From contig CALVAN010000001.1 of assembly GCA_944325555.1 (NCBI GenBank), positions 1 to 64,000 of the forward strand: a stretch of 64,000 bases of DNA, written 5' to 3'. The notes under the pieces were generated by a model. That model saw only the letters and a program-made list of their open reading frames with translations. It made no database searches and had not been told where the DNA came from. Positions 18,295 to 27,400 of the stretch are shown here, piece after piece; the first letter of the stretch is position 1, and every line of letters starts with the position of its first letter. Both the position numbers and the translations under genes were made by a program. Source of the stretch: Candidatus Gastranaerophilales bacterium (GTDB lineage Bacteria; Cyanobacteriota; Vampirovibrionia; Gastranaerophilales; Gastranaerophilaceae).

Positions 18295-19785
18295 ATGAAA
18301 AATTTTTATAAAGCTTTAAAAACAGGATGTTTTATATTGCCGTTTGTGTTTGCCATAAACACACTAAACGCAGACGCCTTGCAGATAGTTTATCCAAAAA
18401 GCGAAAATACGCAGATGAGCGCAGCTTCGACTTTTATAATCGGCAATACTGCACCCGATGCAAAATTAAAAATTAACGATATGGACGTAAAAGTTTACGA
18501 CAACGGCTCTTTTGTGCAGGTTGTGCAGTTGAATGACGGCAAAAACGAAATAAAAATAGATTCACAAAACGAAACAACACACGATACTCTGACTTATATA
18601 ATAAATCGTGTGCCGCCCCAGATACCGGAATCCATGCAGGCTGCGCTGGAAGAATTTGCTCCGGATGAATTTATTTATGCAGCAGTGCTTAAAGACAACA
18701 CTCCTTTAAGAGCACAACCCGATGAGTATGCAAAACGTTTGACCCATCTGCCTAAAGACACAGTGCTTATGGTTAACGGCAAAAAGGGCGATTATTACAG
18801 GGTATCTTTGACTCCTGCGGAAAATGTCTGGGTAAAAAGCGATAGTATCGTAAAATATTCAACAATCAACCAAAAAATGCTGGCATCGGCTACACGTGTG
18901 TCATTGTCAGAGGACAAACTCTATAACTACATAAAAACTGAGTTGTCTTTTCAAATTCCTTTTAAAATTGTTGAAACCGACAGCGGCTTGACCATGGAGC
19001 TTTATAATCTGGAAAAAAATGCAGCCGATACAATGCTTTTTCAAACAAGCGGAGATGTAAAAAGCCTTACCATTAATTCCGTCGCACCGGATAAAACCTC
19101 TACTTATTACATAGAATTAAAAAACAAACTCTGGGGTTACAGGGCTTATTATGAGGGAAATACACTCGTTTTAAAAATAAGAAAAGCGCCCGATATAGAT
19201 AAAGAAAAACCCTTTAAAAACATAACCGTGTACCTTGATGCCGGGCATGGCGCCGATGATGCCGGCGCAATAGGTCCTACTGGCGAAAAGGAAAAGGATA
19301 TTAACCTTGATGTCGTAAAAAAATTGCAAAAGGTTTTAGAGGATGAGGGGGCAAAAGTCCTTTTGACCCGAGCCGATGACACCTGTGTGCCGTTGTATGA
19401 CAGGGTTAAAATGATGCAGGATTCCGATGCGCTGATATCTTTGAGCATTCATGCCAATGCGCTTGCCGACGGGGCTGACCCTTATGAAAAACACGGGACT
19501 TCGGTTTTTTATTACAACAGAGAATCCGTTGAGCTTGCAAAAACCCTGCGTGATGTTATAACAAAAAAACTCGGCACAAAAGATGACGGAGTCGGTATGT
19601 ACAGCCTTGTTATGACACGACCGACCATGCCTTTGTCCGTTTTGATAGAGATTGCTTACATGATTCATCCTGAAGAATATAAATTACTGTTAGAGGAAGG
19701 CTTCAGACAAAAGGCTGCGGAGTCAATCAGGGACGGACTTAGAGAATATTTATTAAATTCTGTTAATACTGATGGAATTAACTAA
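18295..19785 (+). CDS. exported N-acetylmuramoyl-L-alanine amidase (Amidase_3)
   Basis: This enzyme cleaves the amide bond between muramic acid and the peptide stem of peptidoglycan. The protein is about 496 residues. A signal peptide (about residues 1-27, KTGCFILPFVFAINTLNADA) directs export. Middle regions look like an SH3-type module (about 130-195) and an AMIN-like beta region (about 205-300). The C-terminal catalytic domain has zinc ligands in YLDAGHGADD (H318), KEKDINLD (the glutamate) and SLSIHANAL. The start is set by GAGGAG just before the ATG at 18295. Repeat A3 lies immediately upstream. Confidence 0.93.
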   Translation: MKNFYKALKTGCFILPFVFAINTLNADALQIVYPKSENTQMSAASTFIIGNTAPDAKLKINDMDVKVYDNGSFVQVVQLNDGKNEIKIDSQNETTHDTLTYIINRVPPQIPESMQAALEEFAPDEFIYAAVLKDNTPLRAQPDEYAKRLTHLPKDTVLMVNGKKGDYYRVSLTPAENVWVKSDSIVKYSTINQKMLASATRVSLSEDKLYNYIKTELSFQIPFKIVETDSGLTMELYNLEKNAADTMLFQTSGDVKSLTINSVAPDKTSTYYIELKNKLWGYRAYYEGNTLVLKIRKAPDIDKEKPFKNITVYLDAGHGADDAGAIGPTGEKEKDINLDVVKKLQKVLEDEGAKVLLTRADDTCVPLYDRVKMMQDSDALISLSIHANALADGADPYEKHGTSVFYYNRESVELAKTLRDVITKKLGTKDDGVGMYSLVMTRPTMPLSVLIEIAYMIHPEEYKLLLEEGFRQKAAESIRDGLREYLLNSVNTDGIN

Positions 19786-19793
19786 TTATAGTG

Positions 19794-19822
19794 TTGACAG
19801 CATACGCATGCAGTGATACAAT
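19794..19822 (+). promoter_or_regulatory. consensus-like housekeeping promoter
   Basis: TTGACA (19794-19799), a 17-bp spacer and TACAAT (19817-19822) make a strong sigma-70-type promoter for the gene at 19937. The leader is about 105 nt and contains an AAAGGTTT/AAACCTTT hairpin near 19851-19870. Confidence 0.85.
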
Positions 19823-19936
19823 ATAAAAAATTTAAGATAACGCTTGGTGAAAGGTTTAAAAACCTTTATACATAAGGGTTTTCCATTCTATTCATTATTA
19901 AAAAATTTTAAGAAGAGAAATTTATAGGAAAGACTA

Positions 19937-20458
19937 ATGCAAGTTTCTGTAATTAAAACAACAGAACCTAAAAACGTAAGCATACCCGCAGCTATGGCGG
20001 TCGGGGGTGCTGTTGGTCTTGGCATGCGTTACGCTATTCCTGTTTACAATCCCGAAATGGACTATTTTGTATTTAACAAATCCGATGTTATGAAAGAGGA
20101 CAATGTTAAAGCCGTTAAAAAGAACGTTATAGAAAAAGCTCAGGATTTGTTGAAAAAAGATAAAGAAAACGAAACTTTAAAATTATTTATCAAAAGAGCA
20201 AAAGCCAACACTTCGCAGCAGCTTAAATCAGCAAAAGCAGCCATTAAAAAAGCTCCGCAAGAAGTTCAAGCAGGTGTAAAAATTCTGGTGGATGATCTTG
20301 CCGCACAAATGAAGGCTTCTAAAAACATTACCATAGCTAATATCAAAAATGCTGCAAAACAGGCAAGACCTTATTCTCACTTTATTCTCCCCGGTGCCGC
20401 ACTGGGTGCGCTTGTAGGTTATGCATACAACGTTGTCGGCACAATCAGCGAAGATTAG
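19937..20458 (+). CDS. hypothetical protein with glycine-rich hydrophobic ends (173 aa)
   Basis: I do not recognise the family. Residues 17-33 (IPAAMAVGGAVGLGMRY) and 147-166 (FILPGAALGALVGYAYNVVG) are hydrophobic, glycine- and alanine-rich segments that could insert into a membrane. A long lysine/alanine-rich helical region lies between them. This layout resembles the smaller protein at 23956. A strong promoter drives the gene alone. Confidence 0.6.
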   Translation: MQVSVIKTTEPKNVSIPAAMAVGGAVGLGMRYAIPVYNPEMDYFVFNKSDVMKEDNVKAVKKNVIEKAQDLLKKDKENETLKLFIKRAKANTSQQLKSAKAAIKKAPQEVQAGVKILVDDLAAQMKASKNITIANIKNAAKQARPYSHFILPGAALGALVGYAYNVVGTISED

Positions 20459-20464
20459 TTTTTT

Positions 20465-20486
20465 GTTGGGCTGAAAGCCCAACCTG
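20465..20486. repeat. short hairpin repeat (GTTGGGCTGAAAGCCCAAC family)
   Basis: This is a clean copy with arms TTGGGCT and AGCCCAA. Related copies are at 301, 62801 and 63167. It sits just after the stop of the gene at 19937 and could act as a weak terminator or RNA stabiliser. Confidence 0.6.
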
Positions 20487-20533
20487 TGGCTAAAGTTTAT
20501 GTACCAATCCGGCAACATGAAATTTCAAAATAA

Positions 20534-20575
20534 AAAAGCGAGGACTTTTTTAATCAAAGACACTCGCTTTTCTAT
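20534..20575 (-). terminator. intrinsic terminator of the SLH-protein gene
   Basis: On the minus strand AAAAGCGAG pairs with CTCGCTTTT, and the stem is followed by a T-run. It lies about 25 bp beyond the stop of the gene at 20601. Confidence 0.8.
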
Positions 20576-20600
20576 GATATAGATAATGCAAAGACTTACA

Positions 20601-22757
20601 CTATTTACATCCGCAGTCGTTTCCGCAATCGCAAGGGTTGCTGTCACAGCCGCAATCGCAGGGGGCGGGTTTTGCACAAGGATCGCAAGGCTGAATCGGA
20701 GCAGCGCATCCGGTGCAGGAGTTGCAGCCGAAGGCTACCGTAATGTTTTCTCTCGGGTTAACCGAAGTAACTCTGTTACCTTTCGGGTCAACAAGGTAGG
20801 CAACTTCGTCGCCGGTATGTTGTAACAAACCGATTGTACCTGATAAAGCGGTTCTAGTTAAGTCGATAGGAGCTTTGACAAGGGCTTTTGAAGCGTCCAT
20901 CAAGCTTCTGCCGGCAGCGGGCAATTGACCCTGCATTGTTTCGCCGAGTGTTAGGCCGACACCGTCCGTAACGTGTTCCGCAGCGTTACCCGCAGCAATA
21001 ATCGCACCACCCACGGTTCTGCCGATAGTACCTACAACACCGCCTGCAAAAGTAAACGGAGCTTCGATTAATTTTGCGAAGAAATTAGGTTTTTTATCGG
21101 ATTTAACCTGTGCGGTCAATACCTGCTGAGGCAAGTCTGCTTTGCAGTCGTGACATTGAATTCTTTCAAAAGAAAGTTTAATTCCGCCTTTGCAGTTGCC
21201 TGTTGGCCTTTCTACCTCGGTAACTTTACCGTAGACTTTAGAGCCTTCGGGGAAGGTTTGTCCGTTGATGGTTACGGCCTCTGTTGTTTTTGCAGCGAAT
21301 CTGTCGCCGATTGTTGCAGATTTTGCACTGATTTCGTCTTCAAATTTCAAACAGAGTGTAGGAATTGTGACAACTTCGTCTTTTGCCATAAATGCGGCAC
21401 CGCCGGTGCATCCGCAATCAGATGTGTAGGCTACGTCTTTTTTTGAATAGCCCATTGCAACTCTTACGGATTCGAGCATTGATGCTACATCGGCACGGCT
21501 TGCATCTTTGCAGGCTTGAATTTCGTTCGGATTTGGAACATCATTCAAGGCACCTGATTCAATAGCTTTTGCTACAGGAATCTTGGCCCATGCCGGAACT
21601 TTGTTTCCGTCGCAGTATTTGCTTAAAATCTGGTCTGCTTTGCAGTTGTCCATCTCACAGGGGATGCCTTTTGCCAGCGTAACCATTGCTTCTGCTCTTG
21701 TTACGGGTTTATTCGGTTTAAACATATCTCCCGGGTAACCGTCCATCAAGCCGTTTGCAACGGCAGTATTAATCGCCTGATTTGCCCAGTGGTCGGCAGG
21801 AACATCTTTAAATTGTTTGGACGGACAGCCGCAGCTTCTCAGGTTAAAACCGTTAACCGCCATTGAAGCGATTTCCGCACGGGATACCGGCAGATTGGGT
21901 TTGAAGGTTCTGTCCGGATATCCGGCTACGACTTTGTTTTCAGCAAGAATGTTAATGTCGCATCCTGCCCAGAAACCGTCCGGTACATCATCAAAAGAAG
22001 AAGCTCCGGTAATAGGTGCGGCGGCACCCGTAATAGGCGGATTGTAAGGCGTGATTGTTCTTTTTATTACCTGCATGCCTGAAGAGGTCTGCATTTCAAT
22101 CGGGCATCCGCCGGTTACTGCAGTCGGGTCAACGGGAGCTGCACCGCCTGTTATAACCTGATTAAGGTCAAAATTTGTGTTTCCGATTACAGGCATATCA
22201 GCTGCTGCGCCTGTGGTAATACCTTCCCCGCAGCCGCATCCGCAGGTCGGCAAATCAGATACCATTACACCGGGAGTGGGGCATAATGAACAGCCGCACT
22301 GTGAAGATTCTCCGATAATAACGTTATTTGCGGCAGAACCGACAGATTGGCTGTCGGAATAAACATTAGCCGGATAAGCGTAATGTTGTTTTGAAACTGA
22401 TTTTCCGTCGCATTGTGAAGCGCAGACAGACTGTACAACAGGCTGGCACTCACATGGCGGAGCAATAGCTTCGCAAGGATTGCACGGGTCAACCGGTGCG
22501 CAGGATTCGCACGGGTCACAAGGGCACGGTGCAGCTGCGCCTGTTTCGCATCCGCAATCATCTTTTGGTGCAGGTGTACACGGGCAGACTGCTGTTGAAG
22601 GCGTTACATCTGCCTGACAACCTGATATCGGGCATGCTGCAAGCTTTGTCATATCTAAACTTGAAATATCTACGTTACTTGCAATCCCCGAGTTCATTGT
22701 ACCTGCCATCAATCCGATAGTAAGGGCTGCGGCAAGTGTAAGTTTGTTAATCGTCAT
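20601..22757 (-). CDS. cysteine-rich exported SLH-domain envelope protein
   Basis: This 718-residue surface protein starts with a signal peptide (NKLTLAAALTIGLMAG). Residues 40-215 are rich in CPC, CGC and CxxC motifs. Two clear SLH domains follow (FDDVPDGFWAGCDINILAEN and FKDVPADHWANQAINTAVAN) plus a degenerate third (IPVAKAIESGALNDVPN). SLH domains bind cell-wall-linked polymer or peptidoglycan. A beta-rich part (GDRFAAKTTEAVTINGQTFP), a glycine-rich hydrophobic stretch (FTFAGGVVGTIGRTVGGAII) and a C-terminal cysteine cluster ending DCGCK complete it. By hand I count about 48 cysteines. It has its own terminator and a TAAGGAGGG ribosome-binding site. Confidence 0.8.
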   Translation of the reverse strand: MTINKLTLAAALTIGLMAGTMNSGIASNVDISSLDMTKLAACPISGCQADVTPSTAVCPCTPAPKDDCGCETGAAAPCPCDPCESCAPVDPCNPCEAIAPPCECQPVVQSVCASQCDGKSVSKQHYAYPANVYSDSQSVGSAANNVIIGESSQCGCSLCPTPGVMVSDLPTCGCGCGEGITTGAAADMPVIGNTNFDLNQVITGGAAPVDPTAVTGGCPIEMQTSSGMQVIKRTITPYNPPITGAAAPITGASSFDDVPDGFWAGCDINILAENKVVAGYPDRTFKPNLPVSRAEIASMAVNGFNLRSCGCPSKQFKDVPADHWANQAINTAVANGLMDGYPGDMFKPNKPVTRAEAMVTLAKGIPCEMDNCKADQILSKYCDGNKVPAWAKIPVAKAIESGALNDVPNPNEIQACKDASRADVASMLESVRVAMGYSKKDVAYTSDCGCTGGAAFMAKDEVVTIPTLCLKFEDEISAKSATIGDRFAAKTTEAVTINGQTFPEGSKVYGKVTEVERPTGNCKGGIKLSFERIQCHDCKADLPQQVLTAQVKSDKKPNFFAKLIEAPFTFAGGVVGTIGRTVGGAIIAAGNAAEHVTDGVGLTLGETMQGQLPAAGRSLMDASKALVKAPIDLTRTALSGTIGLLQHTGDEVAYLVDPKGNRVTSVNPRENITVAFGCNSCTGCAAPIQPCDPCAKPAPCDCGCDSNPCDCGNDCGCK

Positions 22758-22955
22758 CTTTCCCTCCTTAATTAAACAAACTGAAATCGGATTTTTTTAT
22801 ATTTAAATCCAATCTGTGATTATTAACATCTTATGCCGTATTATTACTGGGAAACCATTAAAAAAGCATTACCGAAACCGATTGCTCCAACGGGCTATTA
22901 GAATCTTTGTATCAATAATATTTGTTTTTTAAAAATCGACTTGCCAAAATAAAAA
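22758..22955. other. intergenic between glutaredoxin terminator and SLH-protein gene
   Basis: This would be the leader and promoter region of the SLH-protein gene, read on the minus strand. It is AT-rich and has a TAAGGAGGG ribosome-binding site next to the start. I see no convincing promoter pair or riboswitch. Confidence 0.35.
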
Positions 22956-22989
22956 TTTACGCAATGACGGTTGTTTGTCATTGCGTAAA
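22956..22989 (-). terminator. intrinsic terminator of the glutaredoxin gene
   Basis: Perfect 13-bp arms TTTACGCAATGAC and GTCATTGCGTAAA enclose an 8-nt loop, with T-rich sequence on the minus-strand exit side. Confidence 0.9.
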
Positions 22990-23009
22990 AACAGAATGCA
23001 CTATAAATG

Positions 23010-23285
23010 CTAATTTAAATATTGATTGAGCTTTCCGGAATTTATCAGTTCTTTAAGTTCGGCATATCCGCCTATATATTTTCCGTTAATTGTTATTTGA
23101 GGAACAGTTGCTCGTCCTGACGGAATTTCAAACAATTCGGCAAGTTTACGGCGGATTTCTTCTTCATTATGCGAAATATCGTGTTCCGTGTAATCAAGAT
23201 AGTTATCCTTAAGCTTTTCTTTAGCCTTTTGACAAAACGGACAGGTTGGGATTGTATAAATTTCTATGTTATTAGTTTTAGTCAT
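23010..23285 (-). CDS. glutaredoxin
   Basis: A 91-residue dithiol glutaredoxin that reduces disulfides using glutathione or another thiol. The active site is IPTCPFCQKAKEKL near residues 13-26 (CPFC). The TVPQITINGKYIGGY stretch has the cis-proline and glycine motif of the fold. The protein is cytoplasmic. Confidence 0.92.
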   Translation of the reverse strand: MTKTNNIEIYTIPTCPFCQKAKEKLKDNYLDYTEHDISHNEEEIRRKLAELFEIPSGRATVPQITINGKYIGGYAELKELINSGKLNQYLN

Positions 23286-23336
23286 AAACAGATTATGACA
23301 TATACGTTAAAAATTTTTATTATTCTTTCGGAATAA

Positions 23337-23804
23337 TTATTGTCCGATAAATTTGGATAAAATTGAATTAACCGTATCGATAAGAGTGTTACCCAAAAAG
23401 ACAAGCATCAAAAGTATGGCAAACCATTTTTGGATATCTTTGACAAGTATAACTCTTTTTTTAGAGCGCTGGTCTGTCAGTTCTTTATACTCGTCTTTGT
23501 TGGGAGCTTTGGGCAAATCTTCTTCCAGTTTTTCTATAACTGAATTGTATTTGATTTTTATTATGGTTGTGTATGCATCCTGATTGGAAATCCACATAAT
23601 ACAAGCTGCAATGCCGAAGACATCAATCCCTAAAAGTAAAAAGTATTGGGTTGGCAAAAGCATTTTTGCAAATATAAGCATAAACAAAAGAATCGCCGCA
23701 AAAATCATAAAAAATCTGTTTATGGCAAATGTTCGGTTTATAAAACTCTCTTTCATCTCGTTATAGAGTCTGTACTGTTCCAGTATCAAATGTTTTTCGT
23801 CCAT
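23337..23804 (-). CDS. small three-helix membrane protein, RipA-like
   Basis: This 155-residue protein has three membrane helices (about residues 30-50, 55-72 and 126-145). The N-terminal EQYRLYNEMKESFINRTFAI followed by a phenylalanine-rich helix resembles the RipA-type octameric membrane proteins. A charged cytoplasmic loop lies between helices 2 and 3 (IEKLEEDLPKAPNKDEYKEL). The function is unknown here. A GGGAGC ribosome-binding site supports the start. Confidence 0.55.
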   Translation of the reverse strand: MDEKHLILEQYRLYNEMKESFINRTFAINRFFMIFAAILLFMLIFAKMLLPTQYFLLLGIDVFGIAACIMWISNQDAYTTIIKIKYNSVIEKLEEDLPKAPNKDEYKELTDQRSKKRVILVKDIQKWFAILLMLVFLGNTLIDTVNSILSKFIGQ

Positions 23805-23955
23805 ATAAAGCTCCCTGATTTATATGCTCCCTGTGTTTTTAATATTGTATCATTATAATTTTTAATTGATAACTTATGTTACAAGAAATTTTTAAAATAG
23901 CAAAAAATTTGCTTTAAGCGTTTTATACTTGTAAGTGTAAAAGGAGTGTGAAAAC

Positions 23956-24288
23956 ATGATTCAACCTTTAAATTATACAAACGCAAACTGTTGCTCAACG
24001 ACAAGAAAACAATCCTTCGGTCAAAGCGAAGCCGCAGGCGAACGCAAAAGACCATCAACCGCCGCAAGACTTGCTGGTTATACAGCAACTCAATTTGCAG
24101 CAGGCGCTATCGTAAGCGGAGTTTTTGACGGGTTGACGAACTTGTACAGACTGGTTGCAAAAAACAAACCGTTAATACCGTTTAAAGAAATGGCAGGACG
24201 TGCAGGCTATCTCGGTGCAGCGTTTGCCGTAATCGGGCTTGTATTTACTGCAATAGCAGCAGCTATCGCAAAAAGAAAAGAACAATAA
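23956..24288 (+). CDS. small membrane protein with N-terminal F-G motif (110 aa)
   Basis: I do not recognise the family. Residues 17-22 (RKQSFG) carry the motif shared with the proteins at 9699, 12415, 24422 and 45507. Two hydrophobic alanine/glycine-rich segments follow (LAGYTATQFAAGAIVSGVF and YLGAAFAVIGLVFTAIAAAI), suggesting a small membrane protein. A GGAGTG ribosome-binding site precedes it and a terminator follows at 24323. Confidence 0.6.
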   Translation: MIQPLNYTNANCCSTTRKQSFGQSEAAGERKRPSTAARLAGYTATQFAAGAIVSGVFDGLTNLYRLVAKNKPLIPFKEMAGRAGYLGAAFAVIGLVFTAIAAAIAKRKEQ

Positions 24289-24322
24289 TCTGTTTAACTG
24301 CAATATATAACTATTACAACTC

Positions 24323-24354
24323 AAAGGTCAGGTATATTTTATACCTGACTTTTG
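24323..24354 (+). terminator. intrinsic terminator
   Basis: The arms AAGTCAGGTATA (with one G:T change) and TATACCTGACTT are followed by a T-run. It ends the gene at 23956. The stem resembles the lysS terminator stem (GTCAGGT). Confidence 0.85.
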
Positions 24355-24421
24355 GTTATGAAAAATTTTTGTTGTTTAGCAAGTATGCCCACAACCAGCA
24401 TCCCCGAGAAATGATCAGAAA

Positions 24422-27400
24422 TTATTCTCCGAAATATATTATGGGCAGGTCGTTATCCCGAGCGTATTTTCTTAAAAATTCCGGTATATTTTCCGCTTTA
24501 TATTTGTTTCCTTGTTCGTCCGTTCCCTCAAAGAACACACCTGTTGTTTTGCCTTTGCCGACAAGGATTTCATTGTAATCTCTTTTGAACTTTCTTTTAT
24601 GGATTTCCATTTTGGCAAAAATATTTTTTATAGCATAAGCTGCATGCGGCGTTTCTTTTTCTATTTGTTCAATCGGTTTGTCCTTGATTTTTTGGTATAA
24701 ATCAAGGTATTCTTCATCGTTTAGATTGAGTTCTTTTTTCAAAAGTTCGGAAAAATATTTTCTGTAGATGTTGCCTTTATCTGACAGGTAATCGTTAATC
24801 AGCATTTCTTCAGTTTTTTTGCATCCGGAGCCGAAATCCCTGTAATACGCAACGCCTATGTTGTCAGATGGAATATTTTTTATAAAGCCCTGCTGTCTGA
24901 ATGTATGGTAGTTGCCTTTGTCATAAAAAATATAAGAGGTACTTAAAAGTGCATCGGAATCAGGCATTTCAAGCGCCTCAAGCATTGCCTGCTGGATGTT
25001 ATTGTCAAAGCCGTGGACAATTACGTTAAAGTTTTCCGCCGTCACACCTTTATCAAAGCCGTATTTGGACAAATCAAGCCCATTTTCAAGATACACAACT
25101 TTGTTTTTTATTTCGTTTCCGTTTTCGTCTTTTGTTGTTATTTCTTTAACATTTACGCCGTTTGCTTTCAATTCCGAGGCTTTGGGGATTCTTGTCTGCG
25201 GAAGGGCGATTGCCGTATTGCGAAGCTGTATAGTTTCTGCCTTAAGTTTTTTTGATACATTATTAAACTCCTCAACAGATCCTTTCCAGAAGGAACCATT
25301 ACGTTTTACGCCCATAAGGTCGGCTTTTGTGAGCATGAGTTCCAGTTCGCTGAGGTTGTCAAAGCGAAGCTCATAGGCATATTTTTTGATAACTCTGTCC
25401 AAGTTGCCTTCTATTTGTGCAAAATGGCAGTGAGCCATCATGTCGTGATTTTTTATAAGCTGGTATATTTTTTGTCTTTCATTCTCCGGCAAATCGAATT
25501 TTTTAAGCAGGAAATATGCGTTATAAGCGGAATTTTGAGGGTGTTCCCTATCTCTGTGTTTTTCTTCTTTGGTTATATCGTGCAGCAAAGCCGCAAAAAG
25601 GAGTTCTCTTTTCTCATCAGTATTCAGTGTGTCAAAGTAAGAATTTTTTACACATTCCTGCAGCACCGCCAGTGTATGTACATCTACGGTGTAATCGTGT
25701 GTTCCGTGCTGTTTTTTGCCGATTACGGAATACAGCTCCGGCAGAGCTGTCAGTATATCGTTAAAAGTTTTCGCCATTTGCGGTGAAACAAATTTTCCGT
25801 CAGGCAAAACTTTGTTATCTGTTGTGAATTTTTTAACATAAGGTTTTATTTTTCCGATAATTTCTTTTGTCTGCGGTTTGGCGATTTCCTGCAATTTTTC
25901 GCCGTTGTTGATTAAGGCGGGGTAGCCTGACATAACGGTTTGTCCTGAATTGTCGGACGAAATTTCAAAACCGAAATAATCCCACACCTTCATTTGTTCT
26001 TTTTTATCAAGGTTTTTAACAAGTTCTTTTATGTCGCTGATAAATTCATCTCTCGGGTATTGAATCGTGAGTTTGAAATCGGGATTTTTAAGTTCAAGCT
26101 TTTTAAATTCAGAATCCGAAGAGGAAAGTTTATCCAATGCATTAAAGAAAGCTGTTTTCTCTGATTCCTCAAGCGGCCTTGTATCAATACCCGCTGATTT
26201 TACGAGTTTTGTAATCAGAGAAGAAAGCTCATTAACATTCTTTGGTATCAGCCCCGTACAGTTGTAATTATTTTGAAAATCTTCCGAGAGTAAGGTTTCA
26301 TACTTATTCAAAAGAAGTTTCAGATATTCTTTCTTCTCTTTAAAGCTGAGTTCGTTTATGTTTTCTTTTGCGTTTAGCCTTAACTTGTCGGCTTTGATAA
26401 TAAGAGTTTTGGCCGCAATGGTTTTGCAGTCGTTTTTCATGTTGAGGAAGGTTTCGTATTCTTCGTCATCAAGCTGAGCAAGAGCCGTCATCACGGGGGC
26501 GTCTTCCATATAATTGTCCCACGCCTCATGGGTATTCATATATTTAAACAGGTGTCTGTCCATTAATCGCTTGTATTCCGTATCATTCAGATTCACAAGC
26601 TCCATGACCGTTGAGGGGTATATATATGATTTTACTGAATTTTGAATGTTTTTGAATCTTTCAAATTCTTTATCCGAATACAGCGCAAGTTTTGCTGCCG
26701 TGCGTCCGCCTGCTGCTCCGTAATAGAACCCGTTAAATACATAGAAGTTATTGTAAAGCCCCCTTTTTTCAAAATTTTCCCAGCCCTTTTCATCCAATGT
26801 ATTTACAAGCAGGCTTATTTCTTCGCCGCTGTAAGGTCTTTCAGATTTGGTTAGCGGTGCACGGTCTTCAAAAAGTTTTTTATCCTGAGCAAGTTTAAAC
26901 TGTTCATCACTCAAAGAAGCGAGATAAGCCCAATCATCATAGTGGAATTGTTTCAATTCATCGAGCTTGCGTTTTTGAACATTTGCCCATTCCTCATCAG
27001 ACAGCAGCGCAAGGTCTTCTAACCCGATTGTTATTTTAGCGGTTGTCAGCAGGTTTCTTTTTCTTAAAGTATCAATCGTATCGTCATCAAAATTCATAAC
27101 GCTGCACAGGTCAGCAGGAGACATTTTTATGTCGGTTAAATTGTTTGTTATCTCCATTAAAAGCTGCCATTTGTCGTTATCAACTCCGGCAAGCGAAAGA
27201 ATGTATTCTGCGGTGAAATTTTTCTGCGTATGGTATTTAACATCTTTTTCTATATTACTAAGCGCCCTCACCCTTGCAAGATAGGACGGTACAAGGTTTT
27301 TTGCTTCGTCGCTTTTTGAAGTTTCAAGCATCTTATATAACTGCGAAGCTATAACACCCGTATCCAGAAGACCTGAATACTCAATATCAAACCAATCTAT

